From: Halomonas sp. UBA3074
GTDB lineage: Bacteria > Pseudomonadota > Gammaproteobacteria > Pseudomonadales > Halomonadaceae
DNA length: 64,000 nt
Assembly: GCF_002366715.1 (NCBI RefSeq)
Contig: NZ_DFBS01000012.1
Span: forward strand, 152,625-216,624
Direction of reading: 5' to 3'
Shown piece after piece: positions 1-9,446 of the stretch (position 1 is its first letter; each line of letters starts with the position of its first letter). Both the position numbers and the translations under genes were made by a program. Under the pieces are notes generated by a model. That model was not told where the DNA came from, searched no databases, and saw nothing but the letters and a program-made list of their open reading frames with translations.

Positions 1-79
1 CGAGCGAAGCGCGGCAATCTCTCGTTGAACTGAGCCTCCCGAGGCTACGATTGCCGCGTCGTAAACTCCTCGCAATGAT
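1..79. repeat. REP-like inverted repeat, truncated by window edge
   Basis: The right arm, from GATTGCCGCGTCG near position 49 to CTCCTCGCAATGA ending at 78, is nearly identical to the right arm of the complete element at 16026-16115. The left arm is cut off by the window start and only CGAAGCGCGGCAATCTC remains. The element lies just past the 3' end of serB. Such dyad repeats are common extragenic elements that can end or stabilise transcripts. That it is the same family as the second copy is seen directly; any role is inference. Confidence 0.75.
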
Positions 80-95
80 GTGTTCTCCAGCAGGG

Positions 96-1022
96 TTACG
101 GTGTCAAATCCTGTTGGTGATGTCCTAATAGATAGAGCACACCGTCCAGGCCTGCTGTCGATATCGCTTGGCGCGCTTGCGCGCGCACCATCGGCTTGGC
201 CCGAAACGCAACGCCCATACCAGCTTTGGCCAGCATTTTAAGATCGTTGGCGCCATCGCCCACAGCGATGGTCTGCCCCAATGAAAAGCCTTCACGGCGG
301 GCAATGGCTTCCAATAATTCTGCTTTACGCTCAGCGTCCACGATCGGCTCGCTCACTTCACCGGTCACTTTGCCATTTTCGATGACCAGTTCATTGGCAT
401 GCACCTCGTCAAAGCCAAGGGTTTTCTGTAAGTGCAGGGCAAAGTAGGTAAAGCCACCGGAAAGTATGGCAGTACGGTATCCCAGGCGCTTCAAGTTGGT
501 TAGCAGACGCTCAACGCCGTCCATCAGCGGTAGCTCAGCAGCAATCTCGGCCAGCACGTTTTCATCCAACCCGGCCAGCTTGCTCATGCGCTCGCGAAAG
601 CTGGCCTTGAAATCGAGCTCACCGCGCATGGCACGCTCGGTTACTTCTGCCACTTCGTCGCCCACGCCATGGCGGCGCGCCAGCTCGTCAATGACTTCGG
701 CTTTGATCAGCGTCGAATCCATATCGAAACATACCAGGCGGGGCTGAACCTGATCGCGCAGATCTTCTTGAATGACGATATCGACATCCAGCGTTTCACT
801 GAGCAACAGGGCGGCATGGCGAACAGCGTCTACATCGGCATGATCACCCGCCAATCGCTTTTCGATGCACTCAATGCCGCTGGTGCCCGACGAGCCGCCC
901 GCCAAGCGCTGTGTACTCTTTTCCTGTAGGTCAAACTGCACCACCAGCGCATCAACCTGCGATTGGATATCCGCCGTTAAACGCGGCGCCAGTACGGTTA
1001 GGATCAAATCACCGCGTGCCAT
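96..1022 (-). CDS. serB: Phosphoserine phosphatase SerB
   Basis: Cytoplasmic HAD-family phosphatase that removes phosphate from O-phospho-L-serine in the last step of serine synthesis. The 308-residue protein has an N-terminal region of about 90 residues (ACT-like in this family), then HAD motif I DMDSTL with the nucleophile Asp100 and Asp102. Motif II is the SGGFTYF segment near 190, and motif III/IV is GDGANDLKML near 252. Length fits the longer gammaproteobacterial SerB. Its ATG directly follows the parC stop codon, so the two genes are very probably co-transcribed and translationally coupled. Confidence 0.95.
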   Translation of the reverse strand: MARGDLILTVLAPRLTADIQSQVDALVVQFDLQEKSTQRLAGGSSGTSGIECIEKRLAGDHADVDAVRHAALLLSETLDVDIVIQEDLRDQVQPRLVCFDMDSTLIKAEVIDELARRHGVGDEVAEVTERAMRGELDFKASFRERMSKLAGLDENVLAEIAAELPLMDGVERLLTNLKRLGYRTAILSGGFTYFALHLQKTLGFDEVHANELVIENGKVTGEVSEPIVDAERKAELLEAIARREGFSLGQTIAVGDGANDLKMLAKAGMGVAFRAKPMVRAQARQAISTAGLDGVLYLLGHHQQDLTP

Positions 1023-3278
1023 TTACGATTCTCCTGCCTCTAAACGATCTACTTTTTGAAAGCCGCGAGGCAATTTGCTGCCACGACGACCGCGCTCTCC
1101 GCGATAGTAGGCCAGATCATCGGCTTTCAACGTGAGCTTGCGCTTACCGGCATGAATCATCAGCGGCTCGTTAGCAGCCAGCACGGCGATGCCGCATACA
1201 AACTCTTCCCGACGAGCCGCTCTCGGGCCAGGAATATCGAGCATCTTGTTACCCTTGCCCTTGGACATCTCAGGTAGCTGTTCTAACGGGAACAGCAGCA
1301 GCCGCCCCTCGTTGGATACCGAGGCTACCCACAGTTCCTCCCCGTCGGGCACTTCGATCGGGGCCATCACATTGCAGCCCTTAGGCAGGCTAAGCACGGC
1401 TTTACCGGCTTTATTTTTCCCGGTGAGCGTATCAAGCCGTGCAACAAAGCCGTAGCCACCGTCAGTCGCGAGCACGAAGCGCCGTTCCGGTGGCGCCAGC
1501 ATCAGCCCCGCCATTTTCGCTCCAGCAGCGACATTGGCGCGTCCGGTCACGGGCTCGCCCTGGCCGCGGGCACTGGGGAGGTTATGCGCTGAAAGGCTAT
1601 ACGCGCGACCGGTATCATCGAGCAGTACCAGCGGCTGGTTGGTTTTACCGCGCGCCGCCAGTTGGAAACTGTCCCCCGCTTTATAAGAGAGCCCTTCAGG
1701 ATCAATATCATGGCCCTTGGCCGCGCGAATCCAGCCTTTATCGGAAAGCACCACGGTAATCGGGTCAGCACCCAATAGCTCCACTTCCGACAGCGCCTTG
1801 GACTCTTCACGCTCGACCAACGGGGAGCGACGTTCGTCGCCATGCTCTTTGCCTGCCGCGCGGATCTCTTTTTCCATCAGCGTGATGAGCTTGGCTTCAC
1901 TGCCCAGCAACCCCTGCAGGTACTTGCGCTCTTTTTCCAGCTCGTCCTGCTCGCCACGAATTTTCATCTCTTCGAGTTTGGCAAGGTGGCGCAGGCGCAG
2001 TTCTAAAATAGCTTCGGCCTGGCGCTCGGAGAGGCTGAAGGTCGCGATCAGCGAGGCTTTGGGATCATCCTCTTCGCGAATAATGCGGATCACTTCGTCA
2101 AGATCGAGGTAGGCGATCAGCAGGCCTTCCAAGATATGTAAGCGGTCTTCGACTTTGCCTAGGCGGTGCTCCAAACGGCGACGCACCGTGCTACGACGGA
2201 ACTGTAGCCATTCGCCCAGCATTTCTGGCAGCGGCATGACCCGTGGTCGCCCGTCCAGGCCGATCACGTTCATGTTCACCCGCACGTTTTTTTCCAAGTC
2301 GGTGGTGGCGAACAGGTGCGCCATCAATGACTCAACGTCGATACGACTGGAGCGCGGTTCGATCACCAGCCGAGTGGGCTCTTCATGAGTCGACTCATCG
2401 CGCAGGTCGGCCACCATAGGCAGCTTTTTAGCCTGCATTTGCGCGGCGATCTGCTCCAGCACCTTGGCGCCACTCACCTGATAGGGCACCGCGGTAATGA
2501 CGATATTGGCTTCTTCGCGAATGTAGCGTGCGCGCAGCTTGACCGAGCCGCGGCCTGATTCGTACAGCTTACGCAGATCCGCGGGCGGGGTAATAATTTC
2601 CGCATCGGTGGGAAAATCCGGCGCGGGCACGAATTCCATTAAATCGGCAGTCGTTGCCTTGGGGTTGCGCAGCAGGTGACAGGTAGCTTCGACCACTTCC
2701 GACACGTTGTGCGGCGGAATATCGGTGGCCATACCGACAGCAATCCCGGTACCGCCATTGAGCAGTACATGGGGTAGTTTGGCCGGCAGTACCAGCGGCT
2801 CTTGCATGGTGCCGTCAAAGTTGGGTACCCAATCGACGGTGCCTTGGCCGAGCTCACCCAGCAACACTTCGGCAAACTTGGAGAGTTTGGCCTCGGTGTA
2901 GCGCATGGCAGCGAAAGATTTGGGGTCGTCGGGACTCCCCCAGTTGCCCTGCCCGTCTACCAGTGGGTAACGGTAGCTAAACGGCTGCGCCATCAGCACC
3001 ATGGCTTCATAGCACGCGCTATCGCCATGGGGGTGAAATTTACCCAGTACGTCACCGACAGTACGCGCCGACTTTTTATACTTGGCGTTGGCGTGCAGCG
3101 CCAGCTCGCGCATGGCATAAATGATGCGGCGCTGAACGGGCTTCATACCGTCGCCGATATTGGGCAGCGCACGGTCTAGAATGACGTACATCGAGTAGTC
3201 GAGGTACGCTTTTTCGGTGTAGTCGCGCAGGGAGAGACGTTCGACGTCGCCCTCCGCTACTTGAATATCCATGGTCAT
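1023..3278 (-). CDS. parC: DNA topoisomerase IV subunit A
   Basis: Catalytic DNA-cleaving subunit of topoisomerase IV, which decatenates daughter chromosomes together with ParE. The 751-residue protein has the winged-helix breakage-reunion region first. Catalytic Tyr127 lies in AMRYTE, and the quinolone-determining segment HPHGDSACYEAM carries Ser87 and Glu91, matching E. coli Ser80 and Glu84, so the wild-type residues are present. A coiled-coil-rich tower (about 370-480) and a C-terminal beta-pinwheel follow. It lies six bases downstream of parE and abuts serB, giving a parE-parC-serB unit. Confidence 0.97.
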   Translation of the reverse strand: MTMDIQVAEGDVERLSLRDYTEKAYLDYSMYVILDRALPNIGDGMKPVQRRIIYAMRELALHANAKYKKSARTVGDVLGKFHPHGDSACYEAMVLMAQPFSYRYPLVDGQGNWGSPDDPKSFAAMRYTEAKLSKFAEVLLGELGQGTVDWVPNFDGTMQEPLVLPAKLPHVLLNGGTGIAVGMATDIPPHNVSEVVEATCHLLRNPKATTADLMEFVPAPDFPTDAEIITPPADLRKLYESGRGSVKLRARYIREEANIVITAVPYQVSGAKVLEQIAAQMQAKKLPMVADLRDESTHEEPTRLVIEPRSSRIDVESLMAHLFATTDLEKNVRVNMNVIGLDGRPRVMPLPEMLGEWLQFRRSTVRRRLEHRLGKVEDRLHILEGLLIAYLDLDEVIRIIREEDDPKASLIATFSLSERQAEAILELRLRHLAKLEEMKIRGEQDELEKERKYLQGLLGSEAKLITLMEKEIRAAGKEHGDERRSPLVEREESKALSEVELLGADPITVVLSDKGWIRAAKGHDIDPEGLSYKAGDSFQLAARGKTNQPLVLLDDTGRAYSLSAHNLPSARGQGEPVTGRANVAAGAKMAGLMLAPPERRFVLATDGGYGFVARLDTLTGKNKAGKAVLSLPKGCNVMAPIEVPDGEELWVASVSNEGRLLLFPLEQLPEMSKGKGNKMLDIPGPRAARREEFVCGIAVLAANEPLMIHAGKRKLTLKADDLAYYRGERGRRGSKLPRGFQKVDRLEAGES

Positions 3279-3284
3279 CGGGGG

Positions 3285-5180
3285 TTATACCTCAATGTCT
3301 GCGAGGTTGCCGTAATCTTCCAGCCACTTTTTGCGGTCACTGGCACGCTTTTTGGCCAGCAGCATATCCATCATTTCCATGGTGCCGTCGCCTTCCGTTA
3401 GAGTGAGCTGGACGAGGCGCCGGGTTTCCGTCGACATGGTGGTTTCACGCAGTTGTAGCGGGCTCATCTCACCCAGGCCCTTGAAGCGCTGGACGTTGGG
3501 CGTGCCACGCTTGTTAGCGAGCTGCTTGAGAATGGCGGCTTTTTCGCTCTCATCCAGGGCGTAATGCACTTCTTTGCCCAAATCGATGCGGTAAAGCGGT
3601 GGCATCGCGACATAAACATGACCTGCATCCACTAGGCTTGGGAAGTGGCGCACGAACAGCGCGCAGAGTAGCGTCGCGATGTGCAGGCCGTCGGAGTCGG
3701 CATCGGCGAGAATACAGATCTTGTGATAGCGCAGCTTTTCCAGATCAGCACTGCCGGGGTCGGCGCCAATCGCCACGGCGATATCATGGACTTCCTGGGA
3801 GCCGTAGATATCGTGGGTTTCCACTTCCCAGGTGTTGAGGATCTTACCGCGCAGCGGCAATATCGCCTGGGTTTCACGGTTACGCGCCTGTTTGGCACTG
3901 CCTCCCGCCGAGTCCCCTTCGACTAAAAACAGCTCGCTCTGAGCAGGATCCTGACCGGAGCAGTCCGCCAGCTTACCGGGCAGCGCAGGGCCGGAAGTGA
4001 CCTTTTTACGGGCCACTTTTTTGGCTTTTTTCTGACGGTTCTGTGCCGCACTAATGACCAGTTCGGCAATCGCTTCGGCTTGATCCACGTGGTGGTTGAG
4101 CCACAGCGAGAAAGCGTCTTTCACCACTCCCGAGACAAAGCCAGCAATGGTGCGCGACGAGAGCCGCTCTTTGGTTTGCCCGGCAAACTGGGGGTCGAGC
4201 ATTTTTACCGAGAGCACAAAAGAGGCGCGCTCCCAAAGGTCATCAGCGGTCAATTTGATCCCACGAGGCAGCAGGCTGCGGTATTCACAGAACTCTCGCA
4301 GCGCATCCAGCAGCCCTGAACGAAAGCCGTTAACGTGAGTGCCGCCCTGCGGGGTGGGGATCAGGTTGACGTAACTCTCCAGCAGCGCTTCACCGCCTTC
4401 CGGTAGCCATTGAACCGCCCAATCGACCCCATGCTCGTCGTCATTGAAGTGGCCAACGAAAGGTTCGCGAGGGAGCACTTCGTAGCCGTCGGTGGCTTCG
4501 ACCAGATAGTCGCGCAGGCCATCGGCAAATTCCCACTCGGTGGTGGTGCCGTCGGGTTCGACCAAGGTAACTTTTAAGCCGGGGCAGAGCACCGCTTTGG
4601 CACGCAGCAGGTGTTTCAGACGCGTGAGTGCTAGTTTGGGGCTATCGAAGTAGCTTTCGTCCGGCCAGAAACGCACCAGCGTACCACTCGCCCGCTTGGG
4701 GGCTTTGCCAATTTCATGCAGCTCTTCGACTTTCTCACCGAACTCAAAGGCCATGGCGTGGCGTGCGCCGCCGCGGGTGACTTCAACATCCAATCGGCGA
4801 GAGAGCGCGTTAACGACCGAGACGCCTACCCCGTGAAGACCGCCAGAAAAACGATAGCTGGTCGAGGAGAATTTACCCCCTGAATGGAGCTTGGTAAAGA
4901 TAAGCTCCACGCCCGAAACACCGTGTTCGGGGTGCAGGTCAATCGGCATACCGCGCCCGTTGTCCTGCACTTCTATCCCGCCGTCACTATGCAGTATGAC
5001 GCTGATGGCGGTGGCGTGGCCCGCGAGCGCCTCATCGACGCTGTTATCGATCACTTCCTGGGCAAGGTGGTTGGGACGTGTGGTGTCGGTATACATACCG
5101 GGACGCTTACGTACCGGCTCGAGCCCGGACAGGACTTCGATGGAACTCGCGCCGTACTGAGAGGCATCAAACTGGGTCAT
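3285..5180 (-). CDS. parE: DNA topoisomerase IV subunit B
   Basis: ATPase subunit of topoisomerase IV. The frame stays open upstream to 5279, but the start at 5180 (MTQFDASQYG) gives 631 residues, the usual ParE length, and removes an unlikely 33-residue leader. An AGGGAA element lies about 11 bases before it. The GHKL ATPase domain shows EVIDNSVDE (Glu42, Asn46) and DNGRGMP (73-79). The TOPRIM domain shows EGDSAGG and DADSDGLH, the metal-binding acidic residues. It is the first gene of the parE-parC-serB series on the minus strand. Confidence 0.96.
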   Translation of the reverse strand: MTQFDASQYGASSIEVLSGLEPVRKRPGMYTDTTRPNHLAQEVIDNSVDEALAGHATAISVILHSDGGIEVQDNGRGMPIDLHPEHGVSGVELIFTKLHSGGKFSSTSYRFSGGLHGVGVSVVNALSRRLDVEVTRGGARHAMAFEFGEKVEELHEIGKAPKRASGTLVRFWPDESYFDSPKLALTRLKHLLRAKAVLCPGLKVTLVEPDGTTTEWEFADGLRDYLVEATDGYEVLPREPFVGHFNDDEHGVDWAVQWLPEGGEALLESYVNLIPTPQGGTHVNGFRSGLLDALREFCEYRSLLPRGIKLTADDLWERASFVLSVKMLDPQFAGQTKERLSSRTIAGFVSGVVKDAFSLWLNHHVDQAEAIAELVISAAQNRQKKAKKVARKKVTSGPALPGKLADCSGQDPAQSELFLVEGDSAGGSAKQARNRETQAILPLRGKILNTWEVETHDIYGSQEVHDIAVAIGADPGSADLEKLRYHKICILADADSDGLHIATLLCALFVRHFPSLVDAGHVYVAMPPLYRIDLGKEVHYALDESEKAAILKQLANKRGTPNVQRFKGLGEMSPLQLRETTMSTETRRLVQLTLTEGDGTMEMMDMLLAKKRASDRKKWLEDYGNLADIEV

Positions 5181-5316
5181 GTAACGTCGGTTCCCTGAAA
5201 AATCGTACTGGCAGCCATATCTTATGCTGAAAAGTGTCATTGCCGACTTGCAAAGAAGCACAGGATAGCGGAAAAGCAAAAAGCTGTATATCTAGCCATG
5301 CTTCATGCTTATTACC

Positions 5317-5426
5317 AGGGGCGCCGGGGATAGGTCGTAGAGGAGGTCATTTGCCATGGATGGCAAATTTAGCGCCCATGGATGGGTTCACAGCGCCTCC
5401 TCGTAGACCTGTCGCCGGATTAGCCC
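5317..5426. repeat. Intergenic palindromic element with nested hairpins
   Basis: This stretch between parE and pgi is an imperfect inverted repeat of about 110 bases. The outer arms are GGCGCCGGGGATAGGTC and its near complement GACCTGTCGCCGG. Next inside are GTAGAGGAGG and CCTCCTCGTAG, where the core GTAG is repeated in the same direction instead of being complementary. In the centre are two tandem small hairpins, TTTGCCAT-GG-ATGGCAAA and CCCAT-GG-ATGGG. No reading frame covers it. The layout suggests a mobile or REP/MITE-like extragenic element, but no second copy was found in this window. Confidence 0.6.
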
Positions 5427-5444
5427 CGGGCTTGAATGGCTTCA

Positions 5445-7127
5445 TTACTCCTGCTCAGCCGCCCAGAACGCTTCAATCAACCCCTTACTGGAGGCATCCA
5501 TGCGCGATAGATCGCCCTCATGGTCGATGATTTTCTGGGTATCCGTGGCAATCTGCTTGCCCAGCTCAACACCCCACTGGTCAAACGGGTTGATGTCCCA
5601 GATGACCGCTTGAACAAATACCTTATGCTCGTAAAGGGCGATCAACGCACCAAGCGTCGCGGGCGTTAATTGGTCGAGCAGCACCGTGGTCGATGGCTGG
5701 TTGCCACGGTAACGCTTATGTTCGGGGCGTGGGCCATCGTCGTCTATCGCATCGTCGCCTAACATCAATACGCGTGACTGGGCAAAGCAGTTGGCCAGTG
5801 CCAGACGGTGCTGGGTTTTCAGGTGGCGCCGGGTATCCGGGTCTTCTACCTCATCATAGCGCTTGAGCGGCGCGATGAAATCGCACACCACAGGCTGGGT
5901 GCCTTGGTGCAGCAACTGATAAAAAGCGTGCTGCGCATTGGGACCAAGCTGCCCCCAGAGCACCGGGCAGGTAGAGTAGCTGACCGGCTGGCCCTGGCGG
6001 GTAACCGACTTGCCATTGGACTCCATCTCGAGCTGTTCGAGATAGGCGGCGAAATACTCCAACCGACCGTCGTAAGGCAGAATGGAGTGCGCGCGAATGT
6101 CCAGAAAGTTCACGTTCCAGATCCCTGCCAGGCCGAGCAGCACGGGCAAGTTGTCTTCCATCGGCGCTTCGGCAAAGTGCCGATCCATCTCGTGCGCACC
6201 CGCTAGGAATTCACGGAAATTATCCATCCCTACCACAAGGGCAATCGGCAAGCCGATCGTGCCCCACAGTGAATAACGTCCGCCTACCCACTCCCAGAAG
6301 GTCAATTGGTGATCCGGCGTGATTCCCCACTCACTCATTTTTTCAGGACTTGCCGAAACACCAATAAAGTGTTGGCGCACTACCAGTTCAGCGCTGATGG
6401 GGGACGCGCCATGCTGGGTCAAACGGCTCAGCAGCCATTCACGCGCCGTGTTGGCGTTCGAGAGCGTGTCGATGGTGGTGAACGATTTGGACGACAGCAC
6501 GAAAATAGTGGTTTCAGGGTTCAACCGGCTCAAGTAGTCCGCCAACTGTGAACCATCCATGGTGGAGGCAAAATGCACCTCGACGGGATGAACATCGCTG
6601 GGGCGGAAATCGGCTAATGCATGGGTGACCATGAGAGGGCCTAGATCCGAACCGCCTACGCCCAGATTGACCACATGGCGAATAGGCTTACCGGTAGCGC
6701 CACGCCACTGACCGGCATGTAGGCGGCTAACCAAACGCTCCATTTGAGCCAGGCTTTCATGTACCGCCGCAACAATATCTTCCCCTTCCACCTCAAGCGT
6801 GGCATCCGCTGGCAGACGCAACGCCGTGTGCAAGGCTGGGCGGTTTTCACTAACGTTGACGCGTTTGCCGCTTAACAGTGACTCAATAGCGGAAGGCACA
6901 CCCGCTTCGCTGGCCAGGGTAAACAAATGCTCAAGCGTATCGTCGTCCCAGCGCTGCTTGGAAAGGTCCAGCGTCAAACCCGCCACTTGCCGGGTAAAAC
7001 TTTCCCAGCGCGATGCTTCGCTGCCAAAGAGGGTTTTCAAGTGGACGTGCTGCAGCGTCTCAGCGTGATGCTTCAACGTCTGCCACGCAGGTAGCGTATC
7101 GGGGGTAGCGTTTGTTGCTGAAGCCAT
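5445..7127 (-). CDS. pgi: Glucose-6-phosphate isomerase
   Basis: Cytoplasmic enzyme that interconverts glucose 6-phosphate and fructose 6-phosphate. The 560-residue protein carries the family features: SSKSFTTIDTLSNA phosphate-binding loop, GGRYSLWGTIGLP signature, the MESNGK segment with the catalytic Glu, HQGTQ with the ring-opening His, and LGKQIA with the catalytic Lys near the C-terminus. Length is slightly above the E. coli protein (549). It is divergent from cmoA with about 114 bases between the two start codons, which must hold both promoters. Confidence 0.96.
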   Translation of the reverse strand: MASATNATPDTLPAWQTLKHHAETLQHVHLKTLFGSEASRWESFTRQVAGLTLDLSKQRWDDDTLEHLFTLASEAGVPSAIESLLSGKRVNVSENRPALHTALRLPADATLEVEGEDIVAAVHESLAQMERLVSRLHAGQWRGATGKPIRHVVNLGVGGSDLGPLMVTHALADFRPSDVHPVEVHFASTMDGSQLADYLSRLNPETTIFVLSSKSFTTIDTLSNANTAREWLLSRLTQHGASPISAELVVRQHFIGVSASPEKMSEWGITPDHQLTFWEWVGGRYSLWGTIGLPIALVVGMDNFREFLAGAHEMDRHFAEAPMEDNLPVLLGLAGIWNVNFLDIRAHSILPYDGRLEYFAAYLEQLEMESNGKSVTRQGQPVSYSTCPVLWGQLGPNAQHAFYQLLHQGTQPVVCDFIAPLKRYDEVEDPDTRRHLKTQHRLALANCFAQSRVLMLGDDAIDDDGPRPEHKRYRGNQPSTTVLLDQLTPATLGALIALYEHKVFVQAVIWDINPFDQWGVELGKQIATDTQKIIDHEGDLSRMDASSKGLIEAFWAAEQE

Positions 7128-7241
7128 ATGCCGTCTCCTGTGGCGTCGATCCTTGCAGTCCGTGTCTTTGCCAGACAGGTCTGTTCTGTGTCAACAAGGG
7201 CGCGTAAACTACTCAGCCTCATTTACAATCCCGGCTTGCCC

Positions 7242-7985
7242 ATGAGTGATGCATCTTACCGTGACGCTATCTTTTCGACACCCCTTGACCGCGTAGCGCG
7301 CTTCTCTTTCGACGAAAAAGTGGTCGCTTGCTTTCCGGATATGATCCGCCGCTCGGTGCCAGGATACGGACAAATTCTTGGCATGCTGAGCCTGATTGCC
7401 CAGCGCCACCTTCGCCATGGCGCCCATGTCTATGATCTGGGCTGCTCTCTGGGCGCCTCTGGCCTGGCATTGGCGGGCGCACTACCGCCGGACGCCTTTC
7501 GCTATACAGGGGTGGACCTGTCGCCAGCCATGGTGGCCCAGGCACGCCAGACCTTTCAACAAGAGTGCCCCGAGCATGCCATGCAGGTGGAAGAAGCCGA
7601 TATCCGTGCACTTGAGTATGCGCCTTCGGGCATGATCATTCTCAACTTTACGCTGCAGTTTCTTCCTGCTGCAGACCGCGATGCGCTGTTGGCACGGCTT
7701 TATGCGGCGCTGGAGCCGGGGGGCGTCTTGATTCTCTCAGAGAAAACCGTGGATGCCGACGAGCGCGACAACGCCTGGCGGGTCGAGCGCTACCATGATT
7801 TCAAGCGTGCCAATGGCTATAGCGACCTGGAAATAAGCCAAAAGCGCACCGCCCTTGAAAACGTACTGGTACCGGATACCCTCGACGCTCTTCATGGCCG
7901 CTTGAAGCAGGCTGGGTTTCCGCGCTCGATGACCTGGTTCCAGTACCTTAACTTTGCCTCGCTAATTGCGTTTAAGGAGGGTTAA
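7242..7985 (+). CDS. cmoA: Carboxy-S-adenosyl-L-methionine synthase CmoA
   Basis: Makes carboxy-SAM from SAM and prephenate, the donor for 5-carboxymethoxyuridine at tRNA wobble position 34. The Rossmann methyltransferase fold shows motif I DLGCSLGASGLALAG. The frame is open back to 7128, but starting at 7242 (MSDASYRDAIF) gives 247 residues, the same as E. coli CmoA, and leaves room for the divergent promoters. It is followed three bases later by cmoB, whose Shine-Dalgarno AAGGAGG lies inside the last cmoA codons. Confidence 0.95.
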   Translation: MSDASYRDAIFSTPLDRVARFSFDEKVVACFPDMIRRSVPGYGQILGMLSLIAQRHLRHGAHVYDLGCSLGASGLALAGALPPDAFRYTGVDLSPAMVAQARQTFQQECPEHAMQVEEADIRALEYAPSGMIILNFTLQFLPAADRDALLARLYAALEPGGVLILSEKTVDADERDNAWRVERYHDFKRANGYSDLEISQKRTALENVLVPDTLDALHGRLKQAGFPRSMTWFQYLNFASLIAFKEG

Positions 7986-7987
7986 AG

Positions 7988-9013
7988 GTGGCGCCGTTAT
8001 CCGACGATCATCGCGCGATTTATCAGGCGTTTTTGGATCAAGCAACCCTGGATGCTTCGCTAACACCCTGGCTTGCAAAGCTACCTGAGCAGTTAGCCCA
8101 CGGGTTAGATCGTAACCGCCATGGCGACCTTTCCGCCTGGGAAAAAGCCGTTGCTAAACTGCCAGCGCTGCCCTCTGACAGGCGCGTGGACTTAAACAGC
8201 GATACGGTCACCGTCGACCTTGCCTTGAGTGATAGCCAGCAGCGTCAGTGCTTTAACCTGCTAAGAAAGCTTGCCCCCTGGCGTAAAGGCCCTTTTCAAC
8301 TGGGTGGCATTCATATCGATACCGAATGGCGCTCGGACTGGAAATGGCAACGAGTGGCCCCGCACTTGGCACCGCTACAATATCGTAAGGTGCTCGATGT
8401 GGGTGGTGGCAGCGGTTATCACGCATGGCGGATGGCCGGGGCAGGCGCGGCCTTCGTGCTGGTCATAGACCCCTCGCCACGCTTTTACTGGCAGTTTCAG
8501 GCGGTACGCCACTTCGTCGGCGATGCCGATGGCGGAAAAACGCAGTTCTTACCGGTGGGCATTGAGGATGTGCCGGAGAACCTCGGTTTTTTCGATACGG
8601 TATTTTCCATGGGCGTGCTCTACCATCGCCCTGCGCCCCTGGAACATCTTCAGCAGTTAAAATCAGCCTTGGCGCCCGGCGGCGAGCTGGTCCTGGAAAC
8701 GCTGGTAGTGGAAGGCGACGAGCAGACCGTCTTCGTGCCCGGCGAACGTTATGCGGCCATGCCGAATGTCTACTTCCTGCCTTCTTCAAAAGCGCTCTGC
8801 CACTGGCTGGAACGCTGCGGTTTTACCAATGTACGCGTGGTGGATGAAGCGGTCACTACGCTGGATGAGCAGCGCTCGACCGAATGGATGACCTATCAAT
8901 CGCTGGCCGATTTTCTTGACCCGGAAGACCGTAGCCGCACCATTGAAGGCTACCCCGCGCCGCGCCGCGCGGTGATAGTGGCGAATAAGCCGGGGTTATC
9001 GCGTTTATCTTGA
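7988..9013 (+). CDS. cmoB: tRNA U34 carboxymethyltransferase CmoB
   Basis: Transfers the carboxymethyl group of carboxy-SAM to 5-hydroxyuridine 34 of tRNA, giving cmo5U. It starts with GTG at 7988, supported by AAGGAGG six to seven bases upstream within the end of cmoA. The 341-residue protein has an N-terminal helical region (1-110) and a methyltransferase domain with motif LDVGGGSGYHAWRMAG near 135 and the acidic VIDPSPRFYWQFQA segment. Length is a little over E. coli CmoB (323). The last pathway enzyme, CmoM, is also in this window at 26112-26936. Confidence 0.95.
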   Translation: MAPLSDDHRAIYQAFLDQATLDASLTPWLAKLPEQLAHGLDRNRHGDLSAWEKAVAKLPALPSDRRVDLNSDTVTVDLALSDSQQRQCFNLLRKLAPWRKGPFQLGGIHIDTEWRSDWKWQRVAPHLAPLQYRKVLDVGGGSGYHAWRMAGAGAAFVLVIDPSPRFYWQFQAVRHFVGDADGGKTQFLPVGIEDVPENLGFFDTVFSMGVLYHRPAPLEHLQQLKSALAPGGELVLETLVVEGDEQTVFVPGERYAAMPNVYFLPSSKALCHWLERCGFTNVRVVDEAVTTLDEQRSTEWMTYQSLADFLDPEDRSRTIEGYPAPRRAVIVANKPGLSRLS

Positions 9014-9077
9014 TCGGACGCTATACCCACAAGGCCTCCAGGGATGCGGGGCCTGTCACCACCTCAGGAGAGAACAC

Positions 9078-9392
9078 ATGACTATAGCCGATAGCACCGT
9101 ACCAAAGCGAAGCGAACTGGATGCCAGTCAGGGGCCGGTAGTGGTGGAATTTGGCACGCCCTGGTGCGGCTACTGTCGTGCGGCGCAGCCACTGATCAGG
9201 GAAGTGATTGATCAAACCCCTGGGGTACGCCATGTGCGAGTCGAGGATGGCAAGGGAAAACGACTGGGACGGTCATACCGGGTCAAGCGCTGGCCGACGC
9301 TGATCTTTCTTAGGGATGGCCAGGAACAGGCGCGCTGCGTGCGTCCCGAGACGCGCCAAGTATTGCAAACCGCCCTTGAGCGCATTGTGTAA
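9078..9392 (+). CDS. Small thioredoxin-family protein
   Basis: Single-domain thioredoxin-fold protein of 104 residues with active site WCGYC (thioredoxin itself has CGPC) and the conserved cis-proline segment KRWPTLIFL. No signal peptide is visible, so it should act in the cytoplasm. A good Shine-Dalgarno AGGAGAG precedes the ATG. The CxYC dipeptide and short N-terminus are typical of thioredoxin-like proteins that serve a dedicated partner instead of general reduction; the partner cannot be named from the context. Confidence 0.85.
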   Translation: MTIADSTVPKRSELDASQGPVVVEFGTPWCGYCRAAQPLIREVIDQTPGVRHVRVEDGKGKRLGRSYRVKRWPTLIFLRDGQEQARCVRPETRQVLQTALERIV

Positions 9393-9446
9393 AGCATGAA
9401 ACGTGCTGGGGTATGACCACCACCCTATGAAAAAAGGATAAGACGC

